A stretch of DNA of 64,000 nt, from contig DASYQD010000175.1 of assembly GCA_036005845.1 (NCBI GenBank), forward strand, positions 19,779 to 83,778, given 5' to 3'. Source of the stretch: DASYQD01 sp036005845 (GTDB lineage: Bacteria; Acidobacteriota; Thermoanaerobaculia; Multivoradales; JAIOJS01). Shown one piece after another: positions 37,368 to 46,172 of the stretch; positions within the stretch are counted from its first letter, which is position 1; every line of letters starts with the position of its first letter. The notes below the pieces were generated by a model. The model ran no database searches. It was not told where the DNA came from and worked only from the letters and a program-made list of their open reading frames with translations. The translations under genes were made by a program, and so were the position numbers.

Positions 37368-38588
37368 ATGCATGTCATCTTCGTAGAGCCGCGCTTTCCC
37401 AACAACCAGCGGCAGTTCGTGCGCGGGTTGGTGGAAGCGGGCGCGCGCGTCACCGGCATCGGCGAGGTGCCGGTGGAGGCCCTCGGACCGGACCTCCACA
37501 AGTGGCTCTCGGGCTACGAGCAGATCCCCAACGTCTGCGACGAGAGTCGGCTTTACGACGCCGTGCGCCGCGTGCAGCAACGGGGCTGGGTGGATCGTCT
37601 CGAGTCCACCGTCGAGGCGCACATCATGACCGCGGCGAAGGTGCGAGAGGCCTGCGGCATCCCCGGCACTTCCGTAAAGACCGCCTGGCTCTGCCGCGAC
37701 AAGCCGGCGATGAAGGAAGCGCTGCGTGAGGCCGGCATTCCCACCGCGCAGTCGACCGGCGCCGACACTCCCGACGAGGCCTGGGCGTTCGCGCGCCGCG
37801 TCGGCTTCCCGCTCATCGTCAAGCCGCGCAGCGCGGCCGGCGCCGCCGGCACCTGGCGCGTCGCCGACGAGAGCCAGCTGCAATCGGTGATCGCCGAGAG
37901 CGGACTCGAGCGCGGCCACCCCGTCGCGATAGAAGAGTTCATCGAAGGCCACGAAGGCTTCTTCGACACCCTCGCCGTGGGCGGCCACGTCGTCCACCAC
38001 TTCATCTCGCACTATTACCCCAACGTGCTCGAGGCGATGCGGACGCGCTGGATCTCGCCCATCCTGCTCACCACCAACCGCGTCGACTCCGACGGCTACG
38101 CCGAGCTCGGCGAGATGGGCGAGAAGGTGCTGCAGGCGCTCGGCATCGGCACCTCGGCGACGCACATGGAGTGGTTCTACGGCCCCAAGGGCCTCAAGTT
38201 CAGCGAGATCGGCTGCCGCCCGCCGGGCGTCGGCGTGTGGGACCTCTATGCCGCCGCCAACGACTTCGACATCTACCGCGAGTGGGGCAGCCTCATCGCC
38301 AACGGCGAGCCGTCGCAGCGGCCGAGCCGCCGCTTCGCCGCCGGCATGATCAACCTGCGCCCAGACCGCGACGGCCGCATCGCCGGCTACGACGGGCTCG
38401 AGAAGGTGCAGCGCGAGCTCGGCGAGCACATCCTCGACGGCCACTTCCCGCCGCCCGGCAGCCCGACGCAGCCGGTCGAGGCGGGCTACATGGCCAACGC
38501 CTGGATGCGCATGCGGCACCCCGACTACGATCAGCTCCGGCAGATGCTCGAGTACGTCGGCCGCACCGTCCGCGTACGAGCCAATTAG
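37368..38588 (+). CDS. ATP-grasp ligase-like protein
   Basis: This is a 406-residue ATP-grasp enzyme of the carbamoyl-phosphate-synthase/biotin-carboxylase type. An N-terminal Rossmann-like region ('MHVIFVEPRFPNNQRQFVRG') is followed by 'KPAMKEALREAGIPT', the ATP-binding 'FPLIVKPRSAAGAAGTWRV', 'VAIEEFIEGHEG' and the metal-binding 'KFSEIGCRPPGVG'. These are the expected subdomain marks of a ligase that activates a carboxylate as an acyl-phosphate. It is divergent from the S51-like/esterase pair with 22 bp between start codons, which suggests shared control. The likely product is a peptide or amide conjugate, but neither substrate is known. Confidence 0.85.
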   Translation: MHVIFVEPRFPNNQRQFVRGLVEAGARVTGIGEVPVEALGPDLHKWLSGYEQIPNVCDESRLYDAVRRVQQRGWVDRLESTVEAHIMTAAKVREACGIPGTSVKTAWLCRDKPAMKEALREAGIPTAQSTGADTPDEAWAFARRVGFPLIVKPRSAAGAAGTWRVADESQLQSVIAESGLERGHPVAIEEFIEGHEGFFDTLAVGGHVVHHFISHYYPNVLEAMRTRWISPILLTTNRVDSDGYAELGEMGEKVLQALGIGTSATHMEWFYGPKGLKFSEIGCRPPGVGVWDLYAAANDFDIYREWGSLIANGEPSQRPSRRFAAGMINLRPDRDGRIAGYDGLEKVQRELGEHILDGHFPPPGSPTQPVEAGYMANAWMRMRHPDYDQLRQMLEYVGRTVRVRAN

Positions 38589-38637
38589 CGGCGCGCCCGC
38601 GCCCTTCCGTGATTCACATCCAGGAGAGCTCCTCGTA

Positions 38638-39978
38638 ATGCAAATCTGCGTCGTCGGTACCGGCTACGTCGGCCTCGTCACCGGGGCGTGCCTGGCCGAT
38701 TTCGGCATGGAAGTGACCTGCGTCGACAAGGTCGCCGCGAAGGTCGAGATGCTCCAGCGCGGCGAGATGCCGATCTACGAGCCGGGGCTCGAAGCGCTGG
38801 TGCACCGCAACGTCGAAGCCGGGCGTCTCCACTTCACGACCGACCTGCCGAGCGCCGTCGAGACGGCGCTGGCGGTGTTCATCGCCGTCGGCACGCCGCC
38901 GAAGGCCGACGGCTCGGCGGATCTTTCGTACGTGGTGCAGGTGGCCGAGGCGATCGCCGACCACACCAAGGGCTACAAGGTGGTGGTCACCAAGTCGACG
39001 GTGCCGGTGGGCACCGGCGCGCTGATCGAGAAGATCCTCCGCGAGCGCACCGGCGGCCGCGTGTCGTTCTCGGTGGTCAGCAACCCCGAGTTCCTGCGCG
39101 AGGGCTCGGCGATCGAAGACTTCATGAAGCCCGACCGCGTCGTCATCGGCGCCCGCGAGGCGCGTGCGGTCGAGATCATGCGCGAGGTCTACTCGCCGCT
39201 CGAGACGCTCGAGGTGCCCTTCGTCGTCACCAACGTCGAGACCTCCGAGCTCATCAAGTACGCCAGCAACGCCTTCCTCGCCACCAAGATCACCTTCATC
39301 AACGAGGTGGCGGCGCTGTGCGAGCGGCTGGGCGCCGACGTCATCCAGGTGGCGCGCGGCATGGGCCTCGACCAGCGCATCGGACCGCAGTTCCTCCACC
39401 CGGGCCCGGGCTACGGCGGCTCCTGTTTCCCCAAGGACACCGAGGCGCTGGTCGAGATCGCCCGCGCCGCCGACATGCGCTTCGAGATCGTCGAGTCGGT
39501 CGTGCGCGTCAACGAGCAGATGCAGCAGCGCGCCGTCGGCAAGGTGGTCGAGGCTCTCGCCGGCGAGCCGCGCGGCCGCACGGTTGCGGTGCTCGGCCTC
39601 TCCTTCAAGCCCGGCACCGACGACATCCGCGAGTCGCCGGCGATGACCGTCGTGCGCGGCCTGCTCGACCGCGGCGCGCGCGTGCGCGCCTTCGACCCGG
39701 TGGCGATGGACCTGGCGCGGCGCGAGCTGACCGGTCCCTCCGCGGACGGCATCACTTATTGCGAAGACCCGTACGACGCCGCCAAGGGCGCGGAAGTGCT
39801 GGTGCTCGCCACCGAGTGGAACGAGTTCCGCCTTCTCGACCTCGACCGCTTGGGCCGCCAGCTCGCCAGCCCCATCGTCGTCGACCTGCGCAACGTCTGG
39901 GACCCCGCGAAGATGAAGGAGCGCGGCTTCGCCTACACCTGTGTCGGCCGCGCGGCCGAAGCGCTGGTCACGGCGTAG
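38638..39978 (+). CDS. UDP-glucose 6-dehydrogenase
   Basis: This 446-residue NAD-dependent dehydrogenase oxidises UDP-glucose to UDP-glucuronate, a precursor of acidic exopolysaccharides. The N-terminal Rossmann motif is 'VVGTGYVGLVTG'. The family blocks 'VGTPPKADGSADLSYV', 'TKSTVPVGTG', 'NPEFLREGSA' and 'GSCFPKDT' with catalytic Cys263 are present, as is the C-terminal 'GLSFKPGTDDIRESP'. The length and motifs fit the Ugd/TuaD type. GDP-mannose dehydrogenase is possible but less likely. AGGAGAG lies 8 bases before the ATG. It is about 34 kb from the exopolysaccharide cluster at the start of the window but may supply it. Confidence 0.93.
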   Translation: MQICVVGTGYVGLVTGACLADFGMEVTCVDKVAAKVEMLQRGEMPIYEPGLEALVHRNVEAGRLHFTTDLPSAVETALAVFIAVGTPPKADGSADLSYVVQVAEAIADHTKGYKVVVTKSTVPVGTGALIEKILRERTGGRVSFSVVSNPEFLREGSAIEDFMKPDRVVIGAREARAVEIMREVYSPLETLEVPFVVTNVETSELIKYASNAFLATKITFINEVAALCERLGADVIQVARGMGLDQRIGPQFLHPGPGYGGSCFPKDTEALVEIARAADMRFEIVESVVRVNEQMQQRAVGKVVEALAGEPRGRTVAVLGLSFKPGTDDIRESPAMTVVRGLLDRGARVRAFDPVAMDLARRELTGPSADGITYCEDPYDAAKGAEVLVLATEWNEFRLLDLDRLGRQLASPIVVDLRNVWDPAKMKERGFAYTCVGRAAEALVTA

Positions 39979-40007
39979 CGGCAGGACTCTAAGGAAGGGG
40001 TGAGGCT

Positions 40008-40805
40008 TTGGCTCCAGCACCCGCACAGGTAAAGGTGCGCATTCAGGCGCGCGACGGAAAGATCCTCGGGCCGGCGAAGACCGTGGGGCAGCCCGTGCTC
40101 TCGGTGCGCAACATCCTCACCGGCGAAAGGTTGATCACGCGCCAGGACATCGACCACCAGTCGTCGGGAACGGTAATGCCGCTGTCGCCGTTCAGCGACA
40201 CTTTTTCGCGCAACGCCATCGTCGTCCAGCCACCGCCGCTCGAGCCTCCGCCGCCGGTCAACCCACCGTTCCCGAAGCCGGGGCCGTATTGGTTGCAGCC
40301 GCCGGTCGGGGAAGGCGAGCTGATCGTGTCGCTGCCGCTCACCGAGCCGTCGTTGCTCGAGTTCACGGCCATCGCGTTCGCCCCCGACCAGGTCTACGCG
40401 TCGGCGACGATGTGGGTGATGCCGGGCATGCAGCTGCTCGCCGATCCCGGCCTCGTGCTGACCATCGCCGGCCTGTACACCACGGTCCAGACGTCCGTCA
40501 TGGGGAGCTCGGTCAAGGTCACGGCGACCGTGACGATGATGTGCGGCTGCCCGATCACGGTGGCGCCGCCGCACCAGCCGCCCCCGGACGAGGAGCTTTA
40601 CTGGCCGGCAACGGAGTTCGAGGTGACGGCGCAGTTCCGCATCGGCGAGCAGGAGTCTCCTCCCATCGCGCTGCCTTTCGAGACCACCAACACGTTCTCG
40701 CGCACGGTGCAGCTCGCGCCCGGGACCTACGAAGTGTCCGTGGTGGCGGTGCAGCCGAAAGAGACCAACGTCGGGTTCGCCCGCACGCAGGTCGTGGTGA
40801 GGTAG
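40008..40805 (+). CDS. Hypothetical protein with Pro-rich N-terminal segment
   Basis: This 265-residue protein is unrecognised. It starts at TTG with AGGAAGGGG upstream, about 30 bp after the UDP-glucose dehydrogenase gene. A proline-rich stretch lies at about residues 73-92 ('QPPPLEPPPPVNPPFPKPG'). The rest alternates hydrophobic and polar residues like immunoglobulin-type beta-sandwiches ('GELIVSLPLTEPSLLEFTAI', 'TYEVSVVAVQP'). No signal peptide or membrane helix is clear. A cluster of Cys ('MMCGCPI') might bind metal. Function is unknown. Confidence 0.65.
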   Translation: MAPAPAQVKVRIQARDGKILGPAKTVGQPVLSVRNILTGERLITRQDIDHQSSGTVMPLSPFSDTFSRNAIVVQPPPLEPPPPVNPPFPKPGPYWLQPPVGEGELIVSLPLTEPSLLEFTAIAFAPDQVYASATMWVMPGMQLLADPGLVLTIAGLYTTVQTSVMGSSVKVTATVTMMCGCPITVAPPHQPPPDEELYWPATEFEVTAQFRIGEQESPPIALPFETTNTFSRTVQLAPGTYEVSVVAVQPKETNVGFARTQVVVR

Positions 40806-40840
40806 GTGGCCCTGACCTCGATCGGCTCGACAGCGCACGC

Positions 40841-41728
40841 TTGAACCCTCACCTCGGACAGCTCGCGGCGCTCGGCGCCGCCTCCTGCTGGTCGATCTCG
40901 GCTCTGGCGTTCGAAGAGGCCGGCAAGCGTGTCGGCTCCTTCGCCGTCAACGTCGTGCGCCTCGCCCTCGCGGCGAGCCTGCTGGCACTCGTCGGCGGGG
41001 TGACGCGCGGCCTGCCGCTGCCCGCCGACGCCTCGGCGCACGCCTGGCTGTGGCTGGGCATCTCCGGGCTCGTCGGCTTCACCTTCGGCGACCTCTGCCA
41101 GTTCCGCGCCTTCGTGCTGCTCGGGCCGTGCCTGACCACTCTGATCATGGGCCTGGGGCCGCCGCTGACGGCGCTCATCGGCTGGCTGCTGCTCGGCGAG
41201 GTGCTGCGCTGGCGGCAGCTCCTCGCCATGGCCGCGATCCTCGCCGGCATCGCTTGGGCGGTCGGCGCGCGGGCATCGACCCGCGACGGCTCGCATCCGC
41301 GCGCGGCGGGATTGGTCCTCGCCGCCGGCGGCGCGCTCGGCCAGGCGGGCGGGCTCGTGCTGTCGAAGATCGGCATGGGCGACTACGACCCGTTCGCCGC
41401 CAGCGAGGTGCGCATCCTCGCCGGGCTCGGCGGCTACGTCGCCCTGACGACGCTCCTGCGCTGGTGGCCGCGGGTGAGCGCCGCCGTCGACAACCGCCCC
41501 GGCCTTGCCTTCACGGCGCTCGGCGCCTTCTTCGGCCCCTTCCTCGGCGTCACCCTCTCCCTCGTCGCCGTCCGCCACACTCTGACCGGCGTCGCCGCGA
41601 GCCTCATGGCGACGACGCCGCTGCTCATCATCCCGCTCGTCGTCGTGCTGCGGCGCGAGCGCGTCGGCGTGGCCGGCGTCGGCGGTGCGCTGCTGGTCGT
41701 GCTCGGAGTGGCGCTGCTCTTCGTTTGA
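40841..41728 (+). CDS. EamA/DMT-family transporter
   Basis: This 295-residue membrane protein has about ten hydrophobic helices in two EamA repeats, the drug/metabolite transporter topology. Visible marks are 'ALGAASCWSISALAFEEAG' in the first repeat, 'GLGPPLTALIGWLLLGEVL' at the end of the first, and 'MATTPLLIIPLVVVLRRERV' at the end of the second. It probably exports an amino acid or another small metabolite. The TTG at 40841 is the best start because it directly precedes the first helix. The last 295 bp overlap the converging lipoprotein gene on the other strand. Confidence 0.85.
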   Translation: MNPHLGQLAALGAASCWSISALAFEEAGKRVGSFAVNVVRLALAASLLALVGGVTRGLPLPADASAHAWLWLGISGLVGFTFGDLCQFRAFVLLGPCLTTLIMGLGPPLTALIGWLLLGEVLRWRQLLAMAAILAGIAWAVGARASTRDGSHPRAAGLVLAAGGALGQAGGLVLSKIGMGDYDPFAASEVRILAGLGGYVALTTLLRWWPRVSAAVDNRPGLAFTALGAFFGPFLGVTLSLVAVRHTLTGVAASLMATTPLLIIPLVVVLRRERVGVAGVGGALLVVLGVALLFV

Positions 41729-42360
41729 CGGTCGGCGGAGCACTGGCGCATCGACGCGCTGTGGATCCGCCAGCGCCGCTGCTCCTCGCCGGCGCCCTCC
41801 ACTTCCGAGCGGCGCAGCGTGTAGGTGCCGTTGAAGCACTCGGTTTCGCCGCGGCGCGTGCGGGCGCGGACGGTGACCGGCACTTCGACGTAGCGCGAGC
41901 CCGCGGCGCCCTCCACCCGCCCGGGCGGTCCGACACTCGCTTCGACCTGCGCCGTCTCCGCGTAGCCGTCGCGGAATTGGTCGAACGTCTGTCCGCTCGC
42001 GCGGCCGGCATTGGACCAGAGCCGGTAGGCTTCCTCGTAGCGGTGCGCGGCGATCGCTTCGTAGTAGGCGCGCAGTACGGCCGTTGCCGCTTCGGGCGTC
42101 GTCTCGTCGCTCGGATTGGGCGCCGTCGGCGTGGCCGCGATGGAGGGCAGCGGCGCCTCCGCTGTCGGCCGCGGCGCTGGCGATGCGCCGCCGGCCGCGG
42201 ACGGAGAGGACGCGGCCGGAAGAGGACCGGAAGTCACCGGTGCGGGGCGGCATCCCGAGAGCGGAAGGGCCAGGCTCAACGTTGCGGTCGCGAGCAGCGC
42301 GTTGGCAAGGCGGCACGGCAGGCAGGCCGCCCGTCGGGCGAGGAGATCGCGGCGCGTCAT
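41434..42360 (-). CDS. Predicted lipoprotein with a C-terminal extension antisense to the EamA gene
   Basis: This is a 308-residue frame. The N-terminus has a lipobox, 'LSLALPLSGC' (Cys at about 37). A Pro/Ala/Ser linker follows, then a compact domain of about 110 residues ('AVLRAYYEAIAAHRYEEAYRLW', in pieces, then 'YVEVPVTVRAR' and 'WRIHSASMRQC') resembling NTF2-like exported domains. Past 'RQCSADRQ' the frame continues 98 codons, antisense to the end of the EamA gene, with a low-complexity Ser/Thr/Arg composition. That tail is probably read-through after loss of an original stop, or the stop is obscured by a frameshift. The ATG at 42360 is preferred over a longer opening to 42423. Confidence 0.7.
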   Translation of the reverse strand: MTRRDLLARRAACLPCRLANALLATATLSLALPLSGCRPAPVTSGPLPAASSPSAAGGASPAPRPTAEAPLPSIAATPTAPNPSDETTPEAATAVLRAYYEAIAAHRYEEAYRLWSNAGRASGQTFDQFRDGYAETAQVEASVGPPGRVEGAAGSRYVEVPVTVRARTRRGETECFNGTYTLRRSEVEGAGEEQRRWRIHSASMRQCSADRQTKSSATPSTTSSAPPTPATPTRSRRSTTTSGMMSSGVVAMRLAATPVRVWRTATRERVTPRKGPKKAPSAVKARPGRLSTAALTRGHQRRSVVRAT

Positions 42361-42561
42361 GACCGTCACGCCTGCAAGGCCGGCGCCTTCGGATCGCCCG
42401 GCGCCCGGCCACGACGCGCACAACCCAAGCCGCTCAGGCCGGGATCGCCGTAACGAAACGCCGCGTCATTCGTATCTCGCCTGGGGATCGCTCGTAAACC
42501 GCGCCGTGGAACGGCCGCGCGCCGGCTACGATTCGGCCGTGGCCAACCGACAGGAGAAGGC

Positions 42562-44982
42562 ATGAAGACCCTCCGCTACGCCGTCCGCTCGCTGAAGAAG
42601 TCGCCCGGGTTCACCGCCGTCGCGGTGGTGGCGCTGGCCCTCGGCATCGGCGCCAACACCGCCATCTTCAGCCTCGTCGAGGCGATCTTCCTGCAGCCGC
42701 TGCCTTACGAACATTCCGAGCGGCTGGTGCAGGTCAACTCCTCGGCACCCGACCAGGGAATCCAGCAGGCCGGCCTGTCGTGGCCTCGCCTCGAGGTCCT
42801 CCGCGAGCGGCAGCAGGTGTTCAGCGACGTCTCGGTGTCGATCCCCACCGCCTACACGGTCACCGGCCTGGGCGACCCCGAGCAGCAGCAGTCGCTGATG
42901 GTGTCGAGGAACTACTTCCCGCTGCTCGGCGTCAAGCCCGCCGTCGGCCGCACGTTCGTTGCCGACGAGGAGAAGCCGGGCGGACCGGCGGTGGTGATGC
43001 TTTCGAACGGCTTCTGGCAATCCCACTTCGGCGGCCGGCCCGACGTGGTCGGCAAGACGATCACGCTCGACGGCAAGGCCCACGAGATCGTCGGCGTGCT
43101 GCCCGCCACCGTCGGGACCTTCCCGCTCGCCGGCACCCAGCTCTTCACCGCGCGGCCGTTCGAGGCGCCGTTCCTCAACCGCAAGCAGATCGACGACGGC
43201 GGCTTCTTCTTCAACGTCATCGGCCGCCTGCGCCCCGGCGTCGAGCTCGCCCAGGCGCGCGCCGAGATGGACGTCATCGAGAAGAGCTACGCCCAAACCC
43301 ACGCCAGCAACGTCGACGCCAAGTCGAAGCTCACCGCCAACCTCCTGCTCGACAACCTGGTCGGCAACGAGCGCGGCAAGTACGCGACGCTGTTCGGCGC
43401 CGTCGTCGCCGTGCTGCTGATCGCCTGCGCCAACGTGGCGAACCTGGTGCTGGCGCGTTTCGCCAGACGCCGCCGCGAGATCGGCATCCGCGTGTCGCTG
43501 GGTGCGCGCCGCGGCCACATCGTCCTGCAGCTCCTCGCCGAGAGCCTGCTGCTCGCGCTCACCGGCGCCGTGCTCGGTCTGGGGCTCGCGTGGGCGAGCC
43601 TGCGCATCGTCACGCGCATCGGCGAGAACGTCATCCCGCGCGCCGACAGCATCGGGCTCAACCCGACGGTGCTCGCTTTCACCCTCGGCGTCGCGCTCGT
43701 CACCGGGCTGGCGCTCGGCCTGCTGACCGCGTTCAACACGCCGATGCGTTCGCTCGCCGCGACGGTCGGCGATGCCAGCCGCGGCTCGATCGCCGATCGC
43801 CGCCGCAACCGCGCGCACTCGGTGCTGCTGGTGGCCGAGATCGCGGCGTCGTTCGTGCTCCTGGTGGCCACCGGCCTGCTCGTCCGCAGCTTCCTCCAGA
43901 TCCGCGACGTCAAGCCCGGCTTCCGCTCCGACCACACCTTCGTCGGCTTCATCGCCATTCCCGCCGAGCGCTACCCGTGGCGCGGCGAGTCGACGGTCGC
44001 CTTCTACACGCAGCTCTACCACCGCCTCCAGCAAATCCCGGGAGCGAAGCAGGTCGCGCTCTCCGACAATCCGCCGCTGTCGGGCAACAACGGCCAGTCG
44101 CCCTACGCGGTGATCGGCCGTCCGCTGCCGCCGGCGCCGGAGCGGCCGCTCGCCATCCGCAACCTCATCAGCCCGGGCCGTTTCGCGCTGCTCGGCATCC
44201 CGGTCGTCGAGGGCCGCGACTTCAACGAGCACGATGGGCCGAACGGCCAGCAGGTGATCATCATCAACCAGTCGATGGCGAAGCAGCTCTTCCCCAACGA
44301 GAGCCCGCTCGGCCACACGCTGGTCACCGGCATGATGGGGCTCGAGGCCGAGATCGTCGGCGTCGTCGCCGACACGCATACCGCGGGCCTCGCCGCGCCG
44401 CCGGGGCCGGAGATGTACTACCCGGTGCTGCAACGGCCGGAGCAGTTCCAGGGCATCCTCGTCCGCACCGACGGCGACCCGTTGGCGCTCACCGCCAGCG
44501 TCCGGGCGGCAGTCGCCGACGTCGATCCGGCGGTGGCGCTCACCAATCCGGGCACCCTCCAGCAGCTCGTCGACCAGTCGATGGCCGACCGCAAGCTGAC
44601 GATGAACCTGCTGCTCGCCTTCGCCGGCCTCGCGCTCTTGCTGGCGAGCCTCGGCGTCTACAGCGTGATGGCGTACTCGGTGGCGCAGCGCAACGCCGAG
44701 ATCGGCGTCCGCATGGCGATCGGCGCTTCGGCCGAGACGGTGCAGAAGATGGTGCTCAGCCACGGCATGAAGCTGGCCGGCGTCGGCCTCGGCATCGGCC
44801 TCGTCGCGGCGCTCGCGCTGACGCGCCTGATGGCCGCGATGCTGTTCGACGTCGGCGCGCGCGACCCGATCGTCTACCTCTCGATCGGCGCGCTGTTGTG
44901 CGGCGTCGCGGCGCTGGCGTGCTGGCTGCCGTCGCGGCGCGCGGCACGCGTCGATCCCGTGCGGGCGCTGCAGATGACCTGA
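42562..44982 (+). CDS. ADOP-type ABC permease (MacB-like core and two FtsX domains)
   Basis: This 806-residue permease has the N-terminal signature 'KTLRYAVRSLKKSPGFTAVAV' and 'LALGIGANTAIFSLVEA'. It has two MacB-type periplasmic domains and two FtsX transmembrane units (about 280-420 and 660-800, ending 'WLPSRRAARVDPVRALQ'). This duplicated architecture without a linked ATPase gene is the acidobacterial duplicated orphan permease type, abundant in Acidobacteriota. It presumably uses an unlinked MacB/LolD-like ATPase to drive mechanical export or signalling across the inner membrane. AGGAGAAGG precedes the ATG. A TACGAT at 42527-42532 is a possible -10. Confidence 0.9.
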   Translation: MKTLRYAVRSLKKSPGFTAVAVVALALGIGANTAIFSLVEAIFLQPLPYEHSERLVQVNSSAPDQGIQQAGLSWPRLEVLRERQQVFSDVSVSIPTAYTVTGLGDPEQQQSLMVSRNYFPLLGVKPAVGRTFVADEEKPGGPAVVMLSNGFWQSHFGGRPDVVGKTITLDGKAHEIVGVLPATVGTFPLAGTQLFTARPFEAPFLNRKQIDDGGFFFNVIGRLRPGVELAQARAEMDVIEKSYAQTHASNVDAKSKLTANLLLDNLVGNERGKYATLFGAVVAVLLIACANVANLVLARFARRRREIGIRVSLGARRGHIVLQLLAESLLLALTGAVLGLGLAWASLRIVTRIGENVIPRADSIGLNPTVLAFTLGVALVTGLALGLLTAFNTPMRSLAATVGDASRGSIADRRRNRAHSVLLVAEIAASFVLLVATGLLVRSFLQIRDVKPGFRSDHTFVGFIAIPAERYPWRGESTVAFYTQLYHRLQQIPGAKQVALSDNPPLSGNNGQSPYAVIGRPLPPAPERPLAIRNLISPGRFALLGIPVVEGRDFNEHDGPNGQQVIIINQSMAKQLFPNESPLGHTLVTGMMGLEAEIVGVVADTHTAGLAAPPGPEMYYPVLQRPEQFQGILVRTDGDPLALTASVRAAVADVDPAVALTNPGTLQQLVDQSMADRKLTMNLLLAFAGLALLLASLGVYSVMAYSVAQRNAEIGVRMAIGASAETVQKMVLSHGMKLAGVGLGIGLVAALALTRLMAAMLFDVGARDPIVYLSIGALLCGVAALACWLPSRRAARVDPVRALQMT

Positions 44983-44992
44983 GCGCCCGCGC

Positions 44993-45628
44993 TCAGCCGT
45001 GGACGGTGGGCTCGACGCCGGCGCGGATTTGCAGCTCGCCCTCGAAAGCGAGCCAGCCCTGCCAGCGCTCGGCGAGCTCGGCTGCGGGCACGTCGCGGGC
45101 GGCAAGGCGGTGGAAGAGCTCCCAATGGCGCTGCTCGGCCGGACCGAGGTCGTCGAGCAGCCGCGCGACGTCGGCGTCGTCGATCACCGCCAGCAGGCGC
45201 GTGAAGCGCTCGCAGCTGCGCGCCTCGACGAGAGCGCCGAAGAGCAGGCGGTCGACCTTCGTCCAGGGCTCGCGGCCGGCGACGATGCGCCCGCGCAGCG
45301 CCTGCACCCAGCGGTTGGGGCGGCGTCCCGCCGTCGGATAGCCGCGGCGGTGGAGGATGCGGACGACGCGCCGGAAGTGCTGCACCTCCTCCATCGCCAG
45401 CGCCGCGGCCTGCTCGACCAGCTCATGGTCCTCGGGATAGTGCGCCGCGAGCGACAGCGCGAAGGCCGCCACCTGCTGCTCGCAGACCGCGTGGTCGGCG
45501 AGGAAGGCCGGCAGCTGCGCGGCCGCCAGCGCCGCCCAAGACTCGCGCGTTGGCACCCTGAGCGGCAGCGCGGCGAGGACGGCGGCGATCGCCTCGGAAT
45601 CGGTGCGCGGCGTCCTGCGCGGAGGCAC
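44993..45628 (-). CDS. miaE: tRNA-(ms2io6A)-hydroxylase MiaE
   Basis: This 211-residue ferritin-like di-iron monooxygenase hydroxylates the isopentenyl group of ms2i6A37 in tRNA. The iron-ligand helices are seen as 'FLADHAVCEQQVAAFALSL', 'AMEEVQHFRRVVRILHRRGY', 'LVEARSCERFTRLL' and 'GPAEQRHWELFHRLA', giving the Glu and Glu-x2-His pairs expected. Length and motif order match the family. It converges with the ADOP gene and diverges from the S4-domain gene. No miaB or miaA is in the window, although the modification needs them. Confidence 0.9.
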   Translation of the reverse strand: MPPRRTPRTDSEAIAAVLAALPLRVPTRESWAALAAAQLPAFLADHAVCEQQVAAFALSLAAHYPEDHELVEQAAALAMEEVQHFRRVVRILHRRGYPTAGRRPNRWVQALRGRIVAGREPWTKVDRLLFGALVEARSCERFTRLLAVIDDADVARLLDDLGPAEQRHWELFHRLAARDVPAAELAERWQGWLAFEGELQIRAGVEPTVHG

Positions 45629-45696
45629 GGCGGATTCTAAACATCCGCTACCGCAGCCTGGACCGTCTCGGCGGCCGTCGCAGCTACTATCGCGCT

Positions 45697-46122
45697 GTGA
45701 GCGCAGCGGATCGATCTGCCGTCGAGACGAATACGACGCCCGAGGCCGTACGGCTCGACGTCTGGCTCGACGTCGCCTGCCTGTTCAAGACACGCTCGCA
45801 GGCGACGACCGCCTGCAAGGCCGGCAAGGTCGACGTGAACGGCCAACCGGGCAAACCGCATCGCCTGGTGCGCGCCGGCGACGAGCTGCGCATCTCGCGC
45901 ACCGGCCAGAAACAAATCGTCGTCGTGCGCGGCGTCGCCGAGCACCATCTGCCGAAGGCCGAGGCGCGGCAACTCTACGAGGACCGCACGCCGCCGCCGT
46001 CGCCGGAAGAGTTGGAGCTCAAGCGTCTCATGCGCCAAGCGGGGATCCGGCCGCCGACGAAGGCCCCCGACAAGCGCGAGCGCCGGCAACTGCGGCGGAT
46101 GAAAGAGGAGCGCGAGCTCTAG
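45697..46122 (+). CDS. S4-domain RNA-binding protein (Hsp15-like)
   Basis: This 141-residue protein has an N-terminal S4 RNA-binding domain at about residues 18-75 ('VRLDVWLDVACLFKTRSQAT', 'KAGKVDVNG', 'LVRAGDELRIS'), as in the heat-shock protein Hsp15 and related ribosome-rescue factors. The C-terminus is basic and helical ('DKRERRQLRRMKEEREL'). The start is GTG. A ribosome-associated role is the best guess. It precedes the alpha-mannosidase gene on the same strand with about 50 bp between them, without obvious functional connection. Confidence 0.85.
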   Translation: MSAADRSAVETNTTPEAVRLDVWLDVACLFKTRSQATTACKAGKVDVNGQPGKPHRLVRAGDELRISRTGQKQIVVVRGVAEHHLPKAEARQLYEDRTPPPSPEELELKRLMRQAGIRPPTKAPDKRERRQLRRMKEEREL

Positions 46123-46172
46123 CAGCGTCGCGGTCGCTTCCGGCTCGGCGCATGCATAGGATCGCGCCGCGC

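Noticed and set aside
42526..45105. 859-codon open frame on the minus strand
   Set aside because: It is antisense to the ADOP permease gene, with low-complexity composition and no motif.
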